Below are positions 5,325 through 12,471 of a DNA stretch of 14,107 nt, one piece after another. The translations under genes and the position numbers were made by a program. The first letter of the stretch is position 1; each line of letters starts with the position of its first letter. The stretch is taken from the NCBI GenBank assembly GCA_016287765.1, contig JAEEWS010000054.1, positions 1-14,107 on the forward strand, given 5' to 3'. The notes under the pieces are model-generated. The model was not told where the DNA came from. It did not search any database and saw only the letters and a program-made list of their open reading frames with translations. This DNA comes from Lachnospiraceae bacterium. GTDB taxonomy: Bacteria > Bacillota_A > Clostridia > Lachnospirales > Lachnospiraceae.

Positions 5325-7952
5325 TTAATAAGAGATCTCCTTTTCCGTTGACAATACATATGCCTGCGGGACGAAAAATCCCGTTTTAAATCTTTGCTCT
5401 GCCGTGACGGATGCGGAGAAAGCCACGAAGGTCACAGCATTTTTGATCCTGAAAGAATCCCTGTATTTTAATCGCAGATTCTCCTGGATCAGGTCGGCGA
5501 TGCGGAGTTCCTTCTTTTCAAGGCCCTCAAAAAAAGACAGGAGGGTAATGTAGGTCAAATAATCGATGCCCGGCGCATAAACGCCTATGGTTTCCGCCTT
5601 TTCCTTAACCCGACTTCCGGTCATTGTGAGGATCTCCGAAATTTGGATCCTTCCGGCAGGATAAAACACCGGCACTTTTCGCCCCATCAGGAGGGCGCTC
5701 ACTTCCACAAGCGCTTCTTCCATGGCCCAAACCGTCAGGATCGCGTACTTGACCACGTAGAGAAGGGCAGGTATCCCGGTGATCCCCGTTACGGAGGCAG
5801 CCAAAACCGTGGCCTCTCCCGTTCTCTCCCCGTCTGCCAAAAGGGATGCGAAGGTGAACACCGTGCGAAAAGCCGCCAGTTTAAGGGCTGCTGACGCAAG
5901 ATTGAGGGCATCGCTTTCTTTTCCGGAAAGTACATATTCCCGCTCATACTCCAGCATGGTGTCCTTCCCGGGATCTGTAAGATCCGAAAAATGATTGGCC
6001 ATCCACACTTCGGTCATAAGGTCAAAACCGAGTTCTTCCCCCGCCTGCTTCAACGTTTCCGCCGGGTCGCAGTTTTCAAGGAAGTCCGACATCTTGGAAA
6101 ATGCCTCAAAAATATCCTCTTCCTTTTCGCCCCATTCTCCTCCGGAAGGCAAGTCCTGTCCGTTTAATTTTTTATCAGACACCTCCGTGACTCCCAGATA
6201 CTTAAGAAGTCCTCCCGCCATAGCTTCTTTCAGGGTATTTTTCACATTTTTCCCCGTATCATCCCCGGCTTTTATCCCTCCGTAATTAAACTTTAGATGA
6301 TCGTAGTTCATTTCCCCAAGCCAATCTTCCGCATTTCTTATAGCCTTTTCCATGGATACCGTGTCATGCGAGTCGATCTGAGGAAGCGCTGCTTTACTTA
6401 AAAACAGCATATCTTCGCCCAAGTTCTGCAGCATCTTATCCGTGTCATACCCCGATTTTTCCAGAGTCACATAGGCCTTAAGATTCACCGTATCTTCAAG
6501 AAGCCCTTCCAGCACTTCTCCCGGAAGCCCTTCGGTTTCTTCCAAAAAGCCGGCATATCCATCCGCGACCGCCTTGGCCGCTTCCTGCTTTACTTTAAGC
6601 AAAGCCAGACATTTCATAGCTTCCTTCGAATTATCTCTTGCCCGACTTATCACCCGGCTCACTGTCCCGTAAAGATCGGCCGATGCTCTGACCGTTTTTT
6701 CCTTTTCGGCATATAATCCGTCCAGGATCTCCTCATTATCCGGGACAGCTTCCTCTAATAACTTTTGTATCCCGCATTTTTCTTCCATATCCATCTTTAT
6801 AAGTTCAAGATGTTCCAGAAGTTGATCCCGGGTGTTTTCCTTTACTTTTAACCATTCCTTACAGTCTGTAAGCGAAATTAACGAAGGATCAGGAGTTTCC
6901 TTTGCTTCTACTGATCCCGGCTCCTCGTCCGCTTTTGAAGCTTCTATTTCCTTGATCGCAGACTTTAGCTCCTTAATTTCATTTCTCAGGACCTTAAGTG
7001 CCTCTTCCGTCTCCACTTTTTCCGTGCTTAACTCGAGTATCTCCCGGTCCAGGGTCTCAAGTTCATCCTTAAGTATATTGATATATTTTTCCTGAGATGC
7101 GATGCGGTCGTTTTGTTTATCAATGTCTGACATCAGACTATAAAAACGGTCTGTCAGATCCGTGACACAGATGATACCCGGCCTGACGGCAGAATATATG
7201 CGCGGATTACCGTAAGTAGATCTCATATAGGCTTCATCCTTAAGGCCCAGCTGTTTAAGGAAACTCTCCGCCGCCTTAGGTTCACCCTCTTCCAAAAGAA
7301 AAAGGCCTGTGTCCGTGGTGAGCACTCCGTCTATCAAGGTCATAAGATTAAGTACCTCTTTGGTCACCGCCGCCGCTGCTTCCATGGCTTCCGCCTGCTT
7401 ATCGTAGACCTCTTTCAGCACACCGGCTGACTTAAACATCTCGTTTTCGGTAAAAACATCCAGGATCAGTTCCGCTCCCTCAAACATGGCTTCTTCCTTT
7501 ATCTGCGCCCTTAATCCGGACATTTCGTCCGTAAGAAGTGTTTTTGTCTCCCTGATCTTAAGAGACGCACCGTTTCCGGGCAAAAGCCCGCCTTCGGAAG
7601 TATCATAAAAACAGGTCAGATATCTGTTCATCTCCTTTTCCAGAGAGGAAACGGAATACTCTTTCTTTCCGAACCCCCCATCCACAGCCAAAAGACCGTA
7701 TTCCTTAAAAAGAGGATAGTAGTAACCTCCCAGGGCAGAATTTCCGGCCATTTCCGTGATCATCCCGAGCATGGCTTCCGACGCCTTGATCCTTGCACCT
7801 TCCAGCGTTGTAAAAATGAAGGATGCAAGAAAGATAAGTAAAAAGCTTAAAAATACAGTGATACTTCCCTCACAGGTTCTGTTTAAGGGGGTTCTTCCGT
7901 GGGTTCTTCTTTTTTTTGTTTTTCTCTGCCTAATTAATGATCTTTGTCGCAT
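5325..7952 (-). CDS. DUF5702 protein with central coiled coil (TadG-like)
   Basis: An 875-aa protein with a basic N-terminus (1-27), a single hydrophobic helix (about 30-49, GSITVFLSFLLIF) and a long extracytoplasmic part. The helix follows a Gly like a prepilin site, but the +5 Glu is absent. The segment after the helix (EGARIKASEAMLGM... ALGGYYYPLFKEYGLL) is typical of DUF5702 proteins of Clostridia. Residues about 272-342 and 365-400 are heptad-rich, highly charged coiled coil, and the C-terminal DUF5702 region (about 545-865) includes a hydrophobic stretch (about 715-742). In the operon it takes the place of TadG. It overlaps the Flp gene by 23 bp and has no clear ribosome site, so its translation is probably coupled to pilin. 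Function beyond a surface or assembly role is unknown. Confidence 0.85.
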   Translation of the reverse strand: MRQRSLIRQRKTKKRRTHGRTPLNRTCEGSITVFLSFLLIFLASFIFTTLEGARIKASEAMLGMITEMAGNSALGGYYYPLFKEYGLLAVDGGFGKKEYSVSSLEKEMNRYLTCFYDTSEGGLLPGNGASLKIRETKTLLTDEMSGLRAQIKEEAMFEGAELILDVFTENEMFKSAGVLKEVYDKQAEAMEAAAAVTKEVLNLMTLIDGVLTTDTGLFLLEEGEPKAAESFLKQLGLKDEAYMRSTYGNPRIYSAVRPGIICVTDLTDRFYSLMSDIDKQNDRIASQEKYINILKDELETLDREILELSTEKVETEEALKVLRNEIKELKSAIKEIEASKADEEPGSVEAKETPDPSLISLTDCKEWLKVKENTRDQLLEHLELIKMDMEEKCGIQKLLEEAVPDNEEILDGLYAEKEKTVRASADLYGTVSRVISRARDNSKEAMKCLALLKVKQEAAKAVADGYAGFLEETEGLPGEVLEGLLEDTVNLKAYVTLEKSGYDTDKMLQNLGEDMLFLSKAALPQIDSHDTVSMEKAIRNAEDWLGEMNYDHLKFNYGGIKAGDDTGKNVKNTLKEAMAGGLLKYLGVTEVSDKKLNGQDLPSGGEWGEKEEDIFEAFSKMSDFLENCDPAETLKQAGEELGFDLMTEVWMANHFSDLTDPGKDTMLEYEREYVLSGKESDALNLASAALKLAAFRTVFTFASLLADGERTGEATVLAASVTGITGIPALLYVVKYAILTVWAMEEALVEVSALLMGRKVPVFYPAGRIQISEILTMTGSRVKEKAETIGVYAPGIDYLTYITLLSFFEGLEKKELRIADLIQENLRLKYRDSFRIKNAVTFVAFSASVTAEQRFKTGFFVPQAYVLSTEKEISY

Positions 7953-8091
7953 TCGTGTTTATCTTAGAAAAAATATCGTTTATCAGAGACGTGAGCTGCT
8001 CTTTAAAGATCAAAACGAGGGCTATGAGGACCACCAGTATGAGGATAATTTCTATCACGCCCACAGCAGCTACTTCCATTCTTTTTTTCAT
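7930..8091 (-). CDS. flp: Flp1-like type IVb pilin precursor
   Basis: A 53-aa protein, too short for most ORF cut-offs, and the likely main pilus subunit. The sequence starts MKKRMEVAAVGVIEIILILV. Counting back from E14 as +5, processing would fall between A9 and V10. A hydrophobic helix (about 10-29) follows, then a short tail (FKEQLTSLINDIFSKINT). The IEIILILVVLIALVLIFK block is characteristic of Flp1-like pilins of Lachnospiraceae. A strong AAAAGGAAGG site lies 6-7 nt before the ATG, the best in the operon, fitting high expression. It sits 42 bp after tadC, and its last 23 bp overlap the DUF5702 gene. The -1 residue is Ala rather than the usual Gly. Confidence 0.9.
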   Translation of the reverse strand: MKKRMEVAAVGVIEIILILVVLIALVLIFKEQLTSLINDIFSKINTNATKIIN

Positions 8092-8133
8092 ATACTACCT
8101 TCCTTTTAATTGCTGAATAAAATAACTTTGTTT

Positions 8134-9438
8134 TCAGAACGATATAAACGCAGGTACCAGAAGGATCGCAAAAACTATGATAAGAAATCCCATCATGGGC
8201 ATCAAAAGCCCTGTTCCGGCCTGCTCTCCCCTGATCTTTATTTTTTCCCGTTCTTCTGCCACCACCTCACGGATCTCTGCGTTTAAGAGTTCCGGCAGCT
8301 CCGATACTCCCTTGGTAACGGACTGGGACAAAATGGCCGCGATCCGCTGATATCTCGTAGTCTCCATTCTTTCTCCGAATCTTTCATAGGCCGTGCTTTC
8401 CGTACATCCTCCGGTAAATTCCCGGGTAGTCACTGCCATATTCTCATATAACATCCCCTTTGCCCCGGCTTTCACATGGTCTTCCGTCATCTTCTTCCAG
8501 GCGGATCTTAAAGGAAGCCCCGCTGCCAAAAGGATCGAAAGTTCCGACAAAAACTCCTTGCAATCCCTTTCCGCATCATCCTTGCGTTTTTTCTTTTTTT
8601 CATTCAGGGAACTGAAAAAATTACTGAAGACAGCAAGGAATAGGACCACCGATATAAATATTCCGATCACGGACTTAGATATCTCCTTTTCTTCCTTTAA
8701 AAACACCTCTCCGCCCTCCACATTTTTCGGCAGATAAAATTCCTTTTCGTAAAGAGTCGACTGTTCATATGCCTGTATGGTCTTCATTTGGTTTCTCACC
8801 AAAGCCTCTGCTTCGTCATAAATGCGCGGCAGGACGATCACATGCCTTTCGTAGAGCCTAAACTCGTTTCCGTAGAGCACTCTGGCGGCAATGGTGACCG
8901 GAAGGCTTTCTTCTATGTCCGAATTCAGAACATCGCCTTTCCCGGTCACTGTCCCGGGATCAGAGGAACTCCAGGCCAAAAGTACCGGAAGGTCCTCCAA
9001 TCCTTCAGGGAAATAAAGATCTCCGGAAACCTTATCAAAGGAGGGGTTACTCCCCAAAACCAGGCTGTCCAGGCGCTTTGCCACCTCTTCCTGCATTTTG
9101 TCGATCTCTTCATCAGTCATAGCCACGGGATTTATCCGCAATGTTTCCTCACGTTCGCCAAAGGGATTTTTGAGGATGATCGGAAGATAGATCCCGGCAC
9201 CGTTCACGTCCTCCCTCTGAAAAACATTGGTTTCAGCCCCGGATCTGTCTACCGCCGCTTTTTTATCCGCCAATGTAAACAAAAACGGGATCAAGATCAG
9301 CAGGGGGATCGATCTCAAAAGCCGCTTACCAAGGGCCATGCTCAAGATCCGCCCCACTTCCTCCTTTGTTTTTCCGGGGTAAAGGGACATCCAGGCATAT
9401 ATTTTCCCGTCGGGTATCAGTTTTCTTAAGATCTTCAT
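8134..9438 (-). CDS. tadC: TadC-like platform protein with a large extracellular insert
   Basis: A 434-aa inner membrane platform protein of the type II secretion F family. Membrane helices lie at about 42-57, 255-273 and 410-431. Between the last two is the cytoplasmic F domain (about 290-405, FLSELSILLAAGLPLRSAWK). The first two helices are separated by about 195 residues that should face outside; ordinary TadC has only a short loop there and is about 290-330 aa. Within it, about 105-205 (with LLAWSSSDPGTV and PVTIAARVLYG) resembles the shortened bacterial Ig-like domains of Firmicutes surface proteins. The ATG at 9438 overlaps the tadB stop as ATGA with AAAAGGA upstream; the longer frame to 9492 would need TTG. 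The family is well supported; the Ig-like call is by eye. Confidence 0.88.
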   Translation of the reverse strand: MKILRKLIPDGKIYAWMSLYPGKTKEEVGRILSMALGKRLLRSIPLLILIPFLFTLADKKAAVDRSGAETNVFQREDVNGAGIYLPIILKNPFGEREETLRINPVAMTDEEIDKMQEEVAKRLDSLVLGSNPSFDKVSGDLYFPEGLEDLPVLLAWSSSDPGTVTGKGDVLNSDIEESLPVTIAARVLYGNEFRLYERHVIVLPRIYDEAEALVRNQMKTIQAYEQSTLYEKEFYLPKNVEGGEVFLKEEKEISKSVIGIFISVVLFLAVFSNFFSSLNEKKKKRKDDAERDCKEFLSELSILLAAGLPLRSAWKKMTEDHVKAGAKGMLYENMAVTTREFTGGCTESTAYERFGERMETTRYQRIAAILSQSVTKGVSELPELLNAEIREVVAEEREKIKIRGEQAGTGLLMPMMGFLIIVFAILLVPAFISF

Positions 9439-10169
9439 AAGCGTAACGTCCTTTTGATCACAAACCTTCCGTAGCAAAAGCAAAGTGCACAACCGGCGAG
9501 TATCCCTGTCATAAAAGTTATTCCGAAGGAGCTGTGATAAAGGGGTGCGCTCATTTCCGGAGCCAGCATTTTAAGATAAAGAAGGATCCCGTAGGGAATC
9601 GCGCTCATTATTGTAAATTCACCCTTTTTTGCTGCTATGACCACGTTAAGGTCCCTTCTTAGATTAATGCTGTCGTTAAGGCCTGAAACCGTGCTGCGGA
9701 TAACCTTGTTAAGATTCCCGCCGGTTCTTTTAAGGATCCTGAAAAGGCCTGCAAATTCCTTTATCCTGTCAACTCCCGCAGTTTCCGCAAACTCTGTGAA
9801 AGCCTGCTCCATAGTGGCTCCCGTGGACAGCTTACCCGCCATTTTTCCAAACTCCACCGTTATCTCAGCCTTTTTCCCGTACAGGCTTTCAAGGCCTTTA
9901 GCCGTATCTTTAAGGCTGTGCTCCGGAGAATATCCCGCGTCCAGGCTGTTTCTTAAGAGCTGAAGAGCATCCTTAAATTGTATGTCCAGCTTTTCCTTAA
10001 GATCTGCCTTTCTTTTATTTTCAAAACCGGCGATAAAAAACGGGATAACCGGGATAAGCAGGATGGAAACAGGTTCCAGATCGTAGAACAGCCAGGATGT
10101 TATGAAGACAAAGGCGCCTCCGAAGATCAGCCCCTGCAACACGGCTTTTACATTTTTTATTTTATGCAT
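9435..10169 (-). CDS. tadB: TadB-like pilus platform protein
   Basis: A 244-aa membrane protein of the type II secretion F family that pairs with TadC under the TadA ATPase. Two helices near the N-terminus (about 11-28 and 33-49) precede a cytoplasmic helical F domain (about 60-182) with FKDALQLLRNSLDAGYSPEHSL and ILKRTGGNLNKVI, followed by two C-terminal helices (about 184-201 and 215-235). The ATG at 10169 lies in an 8-bp overlap with tadA (ATGCATAA). The longer frame to 10214 starts with TTG and adds only polar residues, so the ATG is preferred. It ends in a 4-bp overlap with tadC. Confidence 0.92.
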   Translation of the reverse strand: MHKIKNVKAVLQGLIFGGAFVFITSWLFYDLEPVSILLIPVIPFFIAGFENKRKADLKEKLDIQFKDALQLLRNSLDAGYSPEHSLKDTAKGLESLYGKKAEITVEFGKMAGKLSTGATMEQAFTEFAETAGVDRIKEFAGLFRILKRTGGNLNKVIRSTVSGLNDSINLRRDLNVVIAAKKGEFTIMSAIPYGILLYLKMLAPEMSAPLYHSSFGITFMTGILAGCALCFCYGRFVIKRTLRL

Positions 10170-11391
10170 CTGCCCACTCGATCCCGGCCTTTTTAAGTTT
10201 CCATCCACAGACAAAGCTGTTTCCCGTCCTCAACAGACGGCCCGACACCTTGTCGCTTTCCTGTTTCGGATTTTCTTTAAATACAAAGAGAGGATTAAGT
10301 TCGATCTCTCCGTCGCTGACTCCCAGGACCTCCGAGATCTCCAGCACCCTCCTGGTACCGTCTCTTAATCTGCCCAAATGTATCATCAGATCTATGGACG
10401 AGGCTATCTGCTTTCTCACAGCATTTAAAGGTATCTCCGTTCCCATCAGGATCATGGTCTCCAGCCTGTCCAGCATGTCGGGCACGGAATTTCCGTGGCC
10501 TGTGGAAAGAGAGCCGTCATGTCCGGTAGCCATGGCCTGAAGCATATCTATCGCCTCCGGACCTCGCACTTCCCCTACGATTATTCTTGTCGGGCGCATT
10601 CTGAGGGCCGTGCGGATCAAGTCCCGTATTAAGATTTCTTTGCATTCACCTGAGTTTTTGTTTCTGACTTCAAGACGTACCAGATTTTTGATGTTGCTGA
10701 TCTTAAGCTCAGCGGAATCTTCGATGGTGATTATCCTTTCATCTTCAGGTATGCAGGATGAAAGGGCATTCAGAAAAGTGGTCTTTCCGGAACCTGTACC
10801 TCCGGATATGAATATATTGTAGCCGGCCTTTACCACGAGTTTCAGGAAATCCACCGCTTCTTTGGAAATGCTGTTGCCTTCCATTAGTTTTTCCAAAGTG
10901 TAGGGCTCCTTTGAAAATTTTCTTATGGTGACCACAGGGCCATCCAGTGAAACCGGAGGCAGAACTATGTTTACTCTCGAGCCGTCGGGAAGACGGGCAT
11001 CCGCAATGGGATCAGCCTCGTTCACGGTTCTGTTGGCTCCTGAAACTATCTGCTGGATAATGTCTTCCAGCCTTTCCTCCGAGTCAAATCTATACCCGGA
11101 TTCAGTGATCTTTCCATGTTTCTCCGTAAATATCTCATTCGGCCCGTTGATCATGATCTCCGTTACCTCCTCGTCTGCCAATAAAGGCTCCAGCACATCA
11201 AAGCCCCTGATGGAACTGAAAACCGCGCTCTGCAGCTCCTCTCTCACTTCCAGCGGCATGAAATTCCTTACCGCTTCATTATTTATACATTTGTGTATTT
11301 CCCCGTTTAAAGCTTCATCCGAGATGTTTTCCGAATAATCAAAACTTTTAAGCACCTTTTCCCGAATGATCTTTTTTATTTCACTGTCCAT
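10162..11391 (-). CDS. tadA: TadA/CpaF secretion ATPase
   Basis: A 409-aa hexameric ATPase of the type II/IV secretion family that powers pilus assembly from the cytoplasm. The N-terminal domain (about 1-160) includes LLADEEVTEIMINGP and ADARLPDGSRVN. The Walker A motif is GGTGSGKTT (197-205), the Asp box ITIEDSAEL (221-229), Walker B IIVGEVRG (270-277) and the His box TGHDGSLSTGH (289-299). Every catalytic motif is intact, and the length is normal for CpaF/TadA. The ATG at 11391 has AGGGGGAT just upstream. It follows tadZ by 39 bp and overlaps tadB by 8 bp. Confidence 0.97.
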   Translation of the reverse strand: MDSEIKKIIREKVLKSFDYSENISDEALNGEIHKCINNEAVRNFMPLEVREELQSAVFSSIRGFDVLEPLLADEEVTEIMINGPNEIFTEKHGKITESGYRFDSEERLEDIIQQIVSGANRTVNEADPIADARLPDGSRVNIVLPPVSLDGPVVTIRKFSKEPYTLEKLMEGNSISKEAVDFLKLVVKAGYNIFISGGTGSGKTTFLNALSSCIPEDERIITIEDSAELKISNIKNLVRLEVRNKNSGECKEILIRDLIRTALRMRPTRIIVGEVRGPEAIDMLQAMATGHDGSLSTGHGNSVPDMLDRLETMILMGTEIPLNAVRKQIASSIDLMIHLGRLRDGTRRVLEISEVLGVSDGEIELNPLFVFKENPKQESDKVSGRLLRTGNSFVCGWKLKKAGIEWADA

Positions 11392-11430
11392 TTATCCCCC
11401 TGTTATCGATCAGGCCACAGCCTTATCAGC

Positions 11431-12285
11431 TCATTCCCGCACTACTCTTGATTTAGCGCTTATCAGCTGCTTCCTGCCGTACTCCATCTGTCTAAGGAAT
11501 TCCTCCGGTCCCGTATCTCCTTCACAGGCCGATACCAGGCGCACTTCATCGCTTAATTCCATAAGCCTTTCCACAGCATCCGAAATAAAGGAGCATTCAA
11601 AGATCACGCTAGCGAAATCCCCTTCCGTTTTACAAAGCCGGATCAGCTCATTCATTTCCTCCGGTGTAAACTGCCAAAGATCCGTGTAAAAGTCGGTTCC
11701 TCCAAACACATACACTCCACGGATGCATTCCATCCTCTGCAATATCCTCCCGATCCCCGCCCGATTCCTTCTTGCGGCAAACAAAAGTTCACTTAAGGAA
11801 ACCCCTTCCTCTTTTTTTCCTCTCTCTCCGAAAGGATCCCAGCAAATGAGCAGGGTCTTTCCTTCCGCAGCCATATTTTCCGCAATCGACAGTGCATATG
11901 CTTTCGCGGCCATATTGGATGAAGGAGAAAATACGGTTATCAGGTCATTTTTCGTGAAAGTCACGGTCTGTGTGGGAAGCAGTTTCTGCAAAAGCACCGG
12001 AGCACGCATGAATTTGTAAAATGATTTTCCCGTCTCGTCGGTTTCGGCAGTTTCCTTTTCTTCGCACAGAAAACAGACCCGTGTTTTATTTTTGTAAGTT
12101 GATAGGTGGATGGGATTGTCTGTCAGAAGAATTGACAGTTCGCCGGATTTCAAGAATTCATTAATTTCGGAATTGTCGTTAAAACTAAGTCCCCCGTAGC
12201 CGATCTCCCGGTGGGAATTTATATACGAGGCAAGTCTTGCCCCATATTCCCCGGGGGAGGAAAAGATTCCAATCAGTGCCTCCAT
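11431..12285 (-). CDS. tadZ: TadZ/CpaE-like protein with degenerate P-loop
   Basis: A 284-aa soluble protein, first in the operon, where TadZ/CpaE is usually found. TadZ proteins are MinD/ParA relatives that mark the site of pilus assembly. Residues about 1-105 look like the receiver-like N-terminal part (SILLTDNP), and the ATPase-like part begins at about 115 (LITVFSPSSNMAAKAYALSIAENMA). The P-loop place (119-125) lacks the KGGxGKT lysines, so ATP binding is probably lost or altered. A later core strand (FASVIFECS) fits the fold. The ATG at 12285 has AGGGGG 5 nt upstream; the longer frame to 12315 would need TTG and would start inside the promoter. The call rests on position and weak pattern; sequence similarity alone is modest. 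Confidence 0.75.
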   Translation of the reverse strand: MEALIGIFSSPGEYGARLASYINSHREIGYGGLSFNDNSEINEFLKSGELSILLTDNPIHLSTYKNKTRVCFLCEEKETAETDETGKSFYKFMRAPVLLQKLLPTQTVTFTKNDLITVFSPSSNMAAKAYALSIAENMAAEGKTLLICWDPFGERGKKEEGVSLSELLFAARRNRAGIGRILQRMECIRGVYVFGGTDFYTDLWQFTPEEMNELIRLCKTEGDFASVIFECSFISDAVERLMELSDEVRLVSACEGDTGPEEFLRQMEYGRKQLISAKSRVVRE

Positions 12286-12314
12286 GTAACCCCCTAAATA
12301 TTTCGGATGAGACA

Positions 12315-12343
12315 ATCATAAAGCCACAAAAGCCTTTTGTCAA
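12315..12343 (-). promoter_or_regulatory. Consensus SigA promoter of the Tad operon
   Basis: On the minus strand TTGACA (12338-12343) and TATGAT (12315-12320) are 17 bp apart. The predicted start near 12308 gives a leader of about 23 nt with the AGGGGG site for tadZ. It is the only near-perfect promoter seen for the ten-gene run. Confidence 0.75.
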
Positions 12344-12383
12344 CGGCGTTTCGGCAGGTTTTGCTTTTTCGGCGATGTGCACT

Positions 12384-12430
12384 AAAAATGACCGTGTTTT
12401 TGTACTGAATGCACAATGAAACACGGTCAT
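12384..12430 (-). terminator. Hairpin terminator of the FAD dehydrogenase gene
   Basis: A perfect 12-bp inverted repeat (ATGACCGTGTTT at 12388-12399 and its complement at 12419-12430) with a 19-nt loop, followed on the minus strand by five T. It lies about 40 bp after the FAD gene stop and just before the Tad promoter. The long loop is unusual for an intrinsic terminator, so an operator role for the palindrome is a second option. Confidence 0.6.
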
Positions 12431-12471
12431 GGCTTCTCAAAAGTTCTGATTTGTTTATACTTTGTTTATAA

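Noticed and set aside
8788..9429. Plus-strand ORF of 213 aa
   Set aside because: It is antisense to tadC and has no domain or ribosome site.
12185..12430. Minus-strand ORF of 81 aa overlapping the tadZ start
   Set aside because: It would start inside the terminator palindrome and span the Tad promoter; no recognisable product.
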